A stretch of DNA of 64,000 bases from Chlorops oryzae (Eukaryota > Arthropoda > Insecta > Diptera > Chloropidae), in contig CM035806.1 in assembly GCA_020466095.1 (NCBI GenBank), positions 140,179,934 to 140,243,933 of the forward strand. Direction: 5' to 3'. The notes below the pieces were generated by a model. It was not told the DNA's origin, searched no databases, and saw nothing but the letters and a program-made list of their open reading frames with translations. The translations under genes and the position numbers were made by a program. This document shows, piece after piece, positions 56,732 through 64,000 of this stretch (position 1 is its first letter; each line of letters starts with the position of its first letter).

Positions 56732-59349
56732 GGGTGGGTCGTTCTTATATGAAAAAAAAAAAAATTTATGATCGCGTTGGAATAGTAAAATTATGTTTCC
56801 TTAGGTATAAAAAATAATTTTGTGTAAAAAAAAAATTCAAAATAAGCTGCATCTTCATACCGCGCAAGCGGATTGAAAGTTGGAAAAAAAAATTTATATG
56901 AGATTTTTCCGACTTCAATGATAAAATTTAAATTTCTCAGCTTTAAATTCATTTTTTAAATACATTATGTTCCCAGATATTTTTGGTCATAAAACTATCT
57001 TTCAAAGGAAAGCAACGAAACTACGATCGACCAAAATTTTACGGAGATATGGTCAAAGAAACTCAGACCTGAGGAAATTGCTCCAAGACATGCCAAAAAT
57101 GTGTTCGAACCTATCAATTTTGTAACCATTTGGAAGAAGGCATATTGCCATTTCAAAAAAATCTTCCTTGAAGAAAATCGGTTATTTCATAAGGTTGTTA
57201 TAACAATTTATATATTTATCTAGTTATCGGTTTCATTTCAGAACGTGCCCTGAAAAAAAAAGTCCATGAAAGTTTAAAATCCTTCTACTTGAGCTCGAAC
57301 AGGAAAAAACACCGCTCAATTACGATATAGATTTTTTTAAATCGGTTCACAGAAACCAAAGTTACACGGCTTTGAAATTGGACAATTTATTATTTTTTAA
57401 ATCCTGTTAGTTTAAAAAAAAAATGCCGAAAAGTATACTACATTTTTTATTATTCGATAATGAGCTCATGTTTGGGAAAAATATATAGCAAAGTCATACC
57501 CGACAAACTCTGTGTCGAGGGTATATGGCATTTTTTTCGTCCGTACTCGAGATAGACTTAAAAAAAATTTATATAGAAATGGTTGTGATTTTCGCAACAG
57601 ACCCTAGTACTGGAGGTACCCCTAATCCGATCGGGTCTATACTCGAACTTGTTCTTACTCATGTGTTTGTGAGTACGCATATCAAATTTCATCAAGATAG
57701 CTCAACTCCTTCGATAAAAAATCTGTATACAAACAGACGGACAGACAGGCAGACATGACTAAACGGAATCTCCTGGTGACGCTTATCATTTCTATATAAG
57801 TATATTTTGTATGGTCTATCTCGACTGGTTCTGGGTGTTACACACAACCACACAAACGCAATATACCCTCGACACAGAGTGTGTCGGGTATAAAAAACCG
57901 CAAATTGAATATATGGAATTTTCTGGTGATACTAACCATTTCTATATAAATTTTTTTTAAGTCTATCTCGAGTACGGACGAAAAAATGCCATATACCCTC
58001 GACACAGAGTTTGTCGGGTATGACTTTGCTATATAATTTTTCCCAAACATGAGCTCATTATCGAATATAAAAAATATGTAGTAATACTTTTCGGCATTTT
58101 TTTTTAACTAACACAGGATTTAAAAAATAATAAATTGTCCAATTTCAAAGCCGTGTAACTTTGGTTTCTGTGAACCGATTTAAAAAAATCTATAATCGTA
58201 ATTGAGCGTTGTTTTTTCCTGTTCGAGCTCAAGTAGAAGGATTTTAAACTTTCATGGACTTTTTTTTCAGGGCACGTTCTGAAATGAAACCCGATAACTA
58301 GATAAATATATAAATTGTTATAACAACCTTATGAAATAACCGATTTTCTTCAAGGAAGATTTTTTTGAAATGGCAATATGCTGTTGTGAGGCAATTGCAA
58401 GCAATGAGAAGAACAAGAAAGAAAGCAGATCGTAAACACCAAATTTATGTCACACGCGCATCGATTGAGCAATATCAATAAATCAAAGTAAGCAAAGCAG
58501 AGCTTAAGTAAGTAATCGAAGCGAAAACGCAAGCTGGCGTTTTGACGCATATTGCATTGGCACGCCGGCCAAAGCGCAGCACAGGTGACCAAATACCCAA
58601 ATATGCTGAGTTGGATATGTGTCACAGCGCGGCACAGGTGACCCAAAAATATGCAAATATGCTGAGTTGGATATGTGTCACCAGAACCACAGCAGAAAAT
58701 TATACCTACGACACTGTTATGGTAGAGCGATCAGTGAGGGCAGAGGCAGCGTTTTCACTATAAAAGATGTTGATCAACCAATGTTCTGGGAGTCTACGAG
58801 AGTCTTCGGTAGTCTAAAGTCTGGAATCGTCGTTAAACTAAATTAAGTTAAATTAATGTATAATAAAATAAGGAGTCAATAAAGACTTTAAAGAAATTCA
58901 ACGCGTTTTCTTGGAAAGGACCAGGATCAGAAGGAAAAGTCTTAACAAGCCTTCTTCCAAATGGTTACAAAATTGATAGGTTCGAACACATTTTTGGCAT
59001 GTCTTGGAGCAATTTCCTCAGGTCTGAGTTTCTTCTTGACCATATCTCCGTAAAATTTTGGTCGATCGTAGTTTCGTTGCTTTCCTTTGAAAGATAGTTT
59101 TATGACCAAAAATATCTGGGAACATAATGTATTTAAAAAATGATTTTAAAGCTGAGAAATTCTAAATTTTATCATTGAAGTCGGAAAAATCTCATAAATT
59201 TTTTTTCCAACTTTCAATCCGCTTGCGCGGTATGAAGATCAGCATATTTTGATTTTTTTTTTACACAAAATTATTTTTTTACATAAGGAAACATAATTTT
59301 ACAAATTCCAACGCGATCATAGAACTTTCGTAAAAACGACCCAGCCTAA
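56729..59349. mobile_element. Giant foldback element with TTAGGSTGGGTCGTT ends
   Basis: The left arm (about 56729-57572) is almost fully mirrored by the right arm (about 57936-59349, minus an inserted LTR). Matching landmarks include GCGCAAGCGGATTGAAAGTT, GACCAAAATTTTACGGAGAT and CTCATGTTTGGGAAAAATAT with their complements. The loop (57573-57935) carries CAGACGGACAGACAGGCAGA and the TACTGGAGGTACC word shared with 51965. Inserted next to a (TA)n tract. No transposase visible. Confidence 0.85.
58382..58947 (+). mobile_element. Solo LTR inserted in the right foldback arm
   Basis: 566 bp beginning TGTTGTGAGGCAATTGC and ending AAGTCTTAACA (TG...CA). The interrupted arm is restored exactly when it is removed: ATGC on the left, AGC (one base lost) on the right, suggesting a 4-bp duplication. 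CTATAAAAGATG (58758) looks like a TATA box and AATAAA (about 58878) like a polyadenylation signal. An internal tandem duplication of about 65 bp carries GCTGAGTTGGATATGTGTCA. No internal retroelement genes. Confidence 0.75.
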
Positions 59350-59650
59350 TATTATGTATATAAATATAAAGAAACAGAGTGAAGGAGTGTTATGAATTCT
59401 TACCATTCTCATTTGATTCATGGTCAACATTGCTGACTTTGTTTTTTCCTGGTGGTATGTTTTCGGTATTGTCGCAGTAATCCTCGTTCACTGGCGAAAA
59501 ACTGACGCAGCTGTTTTCTTCGAGATATATATATATATATATATATATATAGCATTTGCAATCAAACCATCGCTCACGGTTGTATTTAAAATGCATAATA
59601 TTACACACTTTGAATTTAAAGTCCATTAAGACTGTTTTTAGACTAAGTTA

Positions 59651-59953
59651 GGGGTCGTCCATATATTACGTCATCATACAGGGGGGTAGAGGGGTCACGC
59701 GAATGATGACGCTTGATGATGAGGGGGAGGGGGTCAATCCGCAATGATCACGTCATCATCTCTATCTTATAAGAAAACACTATTAAACTATTTTTTGAAG
59801 AAATTAATTTCTATTTACTTGTGAAATAATAAAGAGTTCAAAGATGATGTCAAACAAGGGGGGAGGGGGTTCTGGACGATGACGATTGATGATAAGGGGG
59901 AGGAGGGGGTCTAAAATGGTCAAAATCATGCTGACGTAATATATGGACGGCCC
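59651..59953. mobile_element. PIF/Harbinger-like MITE with TTA duplication
   Basis: Ends GGGGTCGTCCATATATTACG and CGTAATATATGGACGGCCC, with TTA on both sides (59648-59650, 59954-59956). The interior repeats GATGACG and AGGGGGAGGGGGT. The 3-bp TTA duplication is the PIF/Harbinger signature. Confidence 0.8.
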
Positions 59954-59956
59954 TTA

Positions 59957-61149
59957 TATAACAATCAAAAAATACTCAAATTTAAAAACAATATAAATTT
60001 AGATTCTTTTTAAACTCCATAATTTTGAGCGTTTCGAATTTAAAGTCTGTTAAGATGGTTTTTTTTTACTCAAAAATAATACAATAACAAAACGGTCAAA
60101 TGTATAAGTCTTTTATACATTTTTAAGACTCTTATTTATGAGGACTTTAAAATCAGTATAAAATAATACTCTTTTTAGACTTTAAAATTTTCAGACTCAA
60201 AAAAATGTTTAGCGGGTAGCTATCGAAAAATTAACAAAACTTCAAAATCCCTTTCCGGGGGCCGCAGTCGGAACAAAATAAGAGTGTGTCATATCGAGGG
60301 AAAATAAACGTTCGGTAAAGCTAACTTGTCGATATCCCTGTAGGAAATGACACCATGTCATAGGTGAATCGAAATGCCATATATTAAAAGAATAACGGCG
60401 GAATATGGTTTTCTCGCAAACTAGAGTCCGGCATAAATGTTCTGTTTCTAAAGAGCGCCTCAAATTTTATTTATTTGTGTTAAAAACAATAAATTCCACT
60501 TAAACAAAGCGTAAAGCGTATTGAAAAAAGTGGTAAAAATTACAATTTAAAAATTAATATGTATTTAATATAACTTATTATTAAAAAAAAAAAATTTTTT
60601 TTACACTTTATTGATTCATGTGCAAACAATTTCCGAGGGGGGAAGAGAAAGAAAGAAGGAAAATTGTCGTGGATTTTGTTAAATTAATAAAATTAAAAAA
60701 ATTGAAATTGAAGCCGCCAAAAGGGCATCATGTTTTGGAGACAATTAAAATATGTTATTGCATACATGAATATGTGTACGCATTCAATAGATAAAAAAAA
60801 TATCTATGAACATACATATGTATGTAGTGTGCTTATTATGCTTACAGCTAGGATTATAAAAAAGCTTTCGAATGGTGCAGAATTTCGAAACCGAATTATT
60901 CGAATTATTCGAAACTCAGTCCAATTTGCTACTTCTGCTTTGCATTCATGTATAGTTTGATCTTATATGTTATAAAATATATAAAGTGTTAAGAGTGTAA
61001 ATATATTTTAAAAATTATGTATATATATATATATATATATGCGTGTGTATATATATAAGTGTATATGCATTAAAAAATATGTATAGTTAAAAAAGCACTT
61101 ATCCGTTTATCAAGTCTATGCGTGTTTTAAGTAAAGTATGTGTGACGCC
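59957..61149. other. Intergenic / Supervillin 3' region, no gene recognised
   Basis: AT-rich DNA with (TA)n tracts near 61021-61057. TTTATT at 60607-60612 (AATAAA on the minus strand) is a possible Supervillin polyadenylation signal. The CTATCGAAAAATTAAC repeat at 60217-60270 is shared with 812-870. Confidence 0.5.
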
Positions 61150-61389
61150 TTAGAATAGGCCACAGTCCTTTTTTAAATTGTTCTGCTTCCAGTGCGGCAT
61201 TTGTTCGAACTCCTCGCGCGAGATTGCCAGCGCTTTTTGAAAGTCTTCAGCGTTCAAATACATTTCCAAATGCGTCGGATCGACACCTTCGGGCAGTGGA
61301 CGTTTTTTAAGTACATCAAGCGGGTATTCGGTTTGCGAGAACTGAGTCAAAACATCCACTATGGGAACGGATGCGGCAGTCCTACCATC
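61150..61389 (-). CDS. Svil: Svil terminal exon: villin headpiece
   Basis: 80 codons including stop, entered in phase 0 after CTTTAG. DGRTAASVPIVDVLTQFSQT leads into the headpiece with PLPEGVDPTHLEMYLNAEDF and the actin-binding KQNNLKKDCGLF end. Confidence 0.95.
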   Translation of the reverse strand, partial: DGRTAASVPIVDVLTQFSQTEYPLDVLKKRPLPEGVDPTHLEMYLNAEDFQKALAISREEFEQMPHWKQNNLKKDCGLF

Positions 61390-64000
61390 CTAAAGAAAAA
61401 ACGAAAAAAAAAAACAAAGCATATTGAAAATTCCCAAACGCACAAAGGCGATCACATTGACCAAAACTCACCTGCATATTAATCTCCTTAACATCGTCGC
61501 GATCAATCCAAAAGGGAAAGAGTGACTTGAATTCAATGGGTTCCAAGCCAGCCCAGACGACGAAACCTTTAATGCCATAGAACAGCTGGTCCGAGTCGTC
61601 TCCTGAAAGCCAAGCGGATGAAAATGACTATATCAGACAAAGTAATCAAGTAATTTACCATATTTGGCACGCCAATAGGAGACAGCAGTTTCCAATGCAG
61701 CACGACGCTCTCGAATCCAACGATTTACTCCGGCACGATTATCGCTAGCCGGACTTCCACGATCTTCATCATCAGTTTTGGTGACTAAAAAGGTGACAAT
61801 TTATAAAAAAAATAAGAAATATATAAGTCAAGTGGAAAAGAGAATCTCATCGAATGGATTTACTTGAGACATCTTCCAAAGGCCACCAGCCCATCCATAG
61901 CCACAATTTGTCATTGTCGTCGAACATGAAAATTGTTGGCTGGCGTGCATTATACAGCTGTGACTGCGTGAAGGGAAACGGGCTACACAAATCCTCGCAA
62001 CGCAGGGCGAAATGCAATTCGGTCGCGCTGAAAACACCGCTCTGCGTACTGGAAAAATGAAAAAGTCGTGGTGTGTACCGGTAATCTTTGGTTTTCTCAT
62101 CACTGAGTGGCAAACTGTTATATTTCGAGCGCTCAAGACCGCCCAAAGCCTCCAAAAGTTCAGTGGATTCGGCACCTTCTTCGACCTGAATGACTTTGAT
62201 GTCCTGGCACACCAATTGGGAATATATCCTCCGGACGGCTTTTAGAAATTTCATCTGCTGCATTCTTTGCCACGAGACGCGTGTGCTCGCCGCTTTTAAT
62301 ACCATTCCAGACGTATACGCATCCCTTGTCACCGTTCACCAAGAGCATGGAGCCCCGCGAACGCATTTGGCTTGGATCGCAGTCCACCTCGCGCAATAGC
62401 GTCTCCTCCGCTAGATTACCGATGGTCTGATAGAGTCGCCATTGGCTGCGACGTTGCAGGCAATCCTGCTTTTGCCCTTTATGCTGCCAGAGAATCTTGA
62501 AGAGCCGTATAAATGCCGTGCTTTCGTCGCCTTGTGCTACCCGTAATTGCGAGCCTTTCTCCTTATCCAGCTCGACTGTAAGCAACGCAGCAGCGCCCTT
62601 CTCATTCGCACTGGCGTCACTTCCCTGCCAATAAAAGTACACACAACGCTCACGGCCGACAGTGCTGCGATTCGAGATTTTGCCGCTTAGCTCCCGAACA
62701 GTTACCGAAATCTGATAGATCCAACGTATAATGTAGCTCTCACCGGAATAGAAATGTCCGTAATTTTCTTCGTTCGTCACATCGAAATTAAACTCGTTTA
62801 TTAACCATTTCCTGGTCGATTGTGTTACGATATCGAAATGCCGCATCGTGTCTGTATCGTAGTAGAAATGGCCACGTCCCAGATTTGTGCGTTCCAATAT
62901 AAGATTCGGTTCCTGATAGGGATCGCCTTTGAATAGCGAAATTCCATCAACCATTTTCATGGCCCTCATGCCATTGGACAGATAGTCCTTTTCGAGATCT
63001 TCACGCTCCAGCTCAGGCCAGTCGGAGAATTTCTCTTTGAATAGTATTGTTTCCATATTCTGTACGATTTTGCCGAGTATGCACCACGGGTAATCGCCAC
63101 GACGTACGCCTCTCTTTGCTGGCATTTCCCCCACCTCACGTGCACCAGCTATATCGACGTAATTGAGAGGATTGACATAGCATGCACTGTAATCGACATC
63201 CTCTGTGGTAAAATGCTCTTGAGCCAGCTTAATGGCGGCACGTTTTGCATCCGCTGGCGAATTCTTTCCATTCCAGACATAGAGTTCACTGCCAAAATCA
63301 AAGATCAGTACTTTTTGCGTATTCAGCATCTCGACCTTTGGTATGCATCCCCAATACTTTTCCACCGGCATCAGCGTATCGTCCTGGAACTCGTAAATCT
63401 TATTCGTTTCAATCAGGCTCGTCTCGAAGAGCTCATCCTCAGCCACATTGCCGCATTCGGGTATTTGATATTGCGCCGGCTTCTGCAACAGATCCCAGAA
63501 TTTTTGCCAATTTCGATCGCTGGGGAATTTGCCGTCGTTGAGCACGATCTCTTCGGCAGCATTGCAGCCGAGGTCCTTGTTCTCGACAATGTAGGCGCAT
63601 ATTTTTTTACTTCGCGCCACCTCGATAACATTGGCGTACGCGCCCACATAACGATAGAGAGCGTCTTTGGTAACCAGAATAAAGCAATCGCCCCGATTCA
63701 AGGACTTGAAACACGGACTGACCAGCCGGGTTTGTACGTGCGAGCGGCCCTTAACATGCAATAGCATTAAGGGTTTATATGGCAGCCATGACTGATTCAA
63801 TGGCAGACTAGCGGACTTCAATGAGACCGATGTGAAATCCTCCAACGATGCAAGACCAGCAACAGCTTCCGGAGCCAAATTGCCCTGCATCGACGCTGAA
63901 AATACATTTAAATCAATTTAAATTAGCCACAGCGACGAAGCATCATTTCTTTCGGATGATGGTACTCACATTTTCTCAATCCCTTGAGACGTTGCAATTC
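61150..64000 (-). CDS. Svil: Supervillin C-terminal part (gelsolin-like repeats and villin headpiece), cut by window end
   Basis: Proposed join on the complement: 63970-64000 (continues outside), 61864-63895, 61659-61784, 61472-61602, 61150-61389. All junctions have GT/AG and match phase. It links F-actin and myosin II to membranes. Gelsolin-type repeat signatures are VLIFDFGSELYVWNGK, KGCVYVWNGIKSGEHTR and DKLWLWMGWWP. The C-terminus is a headpiece, YPLDVLKKRPLPEGVDP ... HWKQNNLKKDCGLF, much closer to supervillin than to villin or quail. The long exon contains one extra base at 62240-62243. The gene is convergent with PNP. Confidence 0.9.
61472..61602 (-). CDS. Svil: Svil exon: last gelsolin-like segment
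   Basis: Acceptor GCTTTCAG|GA, donor ATGCAG|GTGAGT. Reads DDSDQLFYGIKGFVVWAGLE and FKSLFPFWIDRDDVKEIN. Confidence 0.95.
61659..61784 (-). CDS. Svil: Svil exon: linker with RWIRERRAALETAV
   Basis: Acceptor CCTTTTTAG|TC, donor AATATG|GTAAAT. 42 codon equivalents: TKTDDEDRGSPASDNRAGV then NRWIRERRAALETAVSYW. Phases fit both neighbours. Confidence 0.95.
61864..63895 (-). CDS. Svil: Svil long exon: gelsolin-like repeats, one-base frameshift
   Basis: Acceptor TATTTTCAG|CG, donor TCTCAA|GTAAAT. Starts SMQGNLAPEAVAGLASLEDF and carries at least three gelsolin-like repeats (NRGDCFILVTKDALYRYVGA; VLIFDFGSELYVWNGK; GSMLLVNGDKGCVYVWNG). At 62240-62243 a run of four T (four A in the mRNA) shifts the frame; with three the protein runs on from AADEISK into AVRRIYSQLVCQDIKV and then LWLWMGWWPLEDVS. 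Exon length is one base more than the phases allow. Assembly error is the simplest explanation. Confidence 0.9.
63970..64000 (-). CDS. Svil: Svil exon, partial at window edge
   Basis: 31 bp encode ELQRLKGLRK before the donor AAAAT|GTGAGT; phase 1 fits the exon at 63895. Continues beyond the window. Confidence 0.8.

Noticed and set aside
63213..63764. 183-codon plus-strand frame
   Set aside because: Antisense of the Supervillin long exon, which has clear protein homology and splice sites.
1..64000. CRISPR arrays, operons, ribosome binding sites, bacterial-type terminators
   Set aside because: The window is spliced animal DNA; regular repeats seen are satellites and minisatellites without spacer structure.

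Overview
This is a eukaryotic window, almost certainly from a higher (cyclorrhaphan) fly. Genes are split by GT/AG introns, and intergenic and intronic DNA is very AT-rich and packed with short DNA transposons. The three conserved genes are in the order Spinophilin, purine nucleoside phosphorylase, Supervillin, which as far as I recall is also a neighbourhood on Drosophila chromosome arm 3L (CG16757 and CG16758 are adjacent CG numbers). Intron size and repeat load point to a large-genome fly such as a tephritid; species is not determined.

Layout. 1-15,092 is gene-poor and is either upstream of Spinophilin or inside one of its 5' introns. It holds a long inverted repeat cut by the window start, a TCGATA-rich degenerate satellite, several MITE-like elements, two mariner elements (one broken, one with an intact transposase frame and perfect 28-bp terminal repeats), a 3' fragment of an RTE-type retrotransposon and a (TACA)n microsatellite. 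15,093-28,564 (+) carries the 3' exons of Spinophilin/Neurabin: PP1-docking KVRF motif, PDZ domain, coiled coil, low-complexity region and a C-terminal SAM domain. 36,346-51,042 (+) is a purine nucleoside phosphorylase gene with two alternative first exons, an in-frame cassette exon and one large catalytic exon. 51-61 kb is a repeat-dense gap with a split 11-bp minisatellite, a giant foldback element and a solo LTR. 61,150-64,000 (-) is the 3' part of Supervillin (gelsolin-like repeats and villin headpiece), convergent with PNP and cut by the window end.

The three genes do not form a pathway. Spinophilin is a PP1- and actin-binding scaffold, Supervillin is an actin/membrane linker, and PNP is a purine-salvage enzyme; the cluster looks like conserved synteny.

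Three themes stand out. Many non-autonomous elements can be delimited by terminal repeats plus exact target-site duplications, giving a nesting history. Two short motifs recur in otherwise unremarkable DNA (a 13-15 bp GTAACGTACCAAC motif and a 14-bp near-palindrome GTAACGGTCGTTAC). Single-base frameshifts hit both conserved genes at low-complexity tracts, and one satellite array abruptly becomes indel-rich, so part of this assembly may be under-polished.
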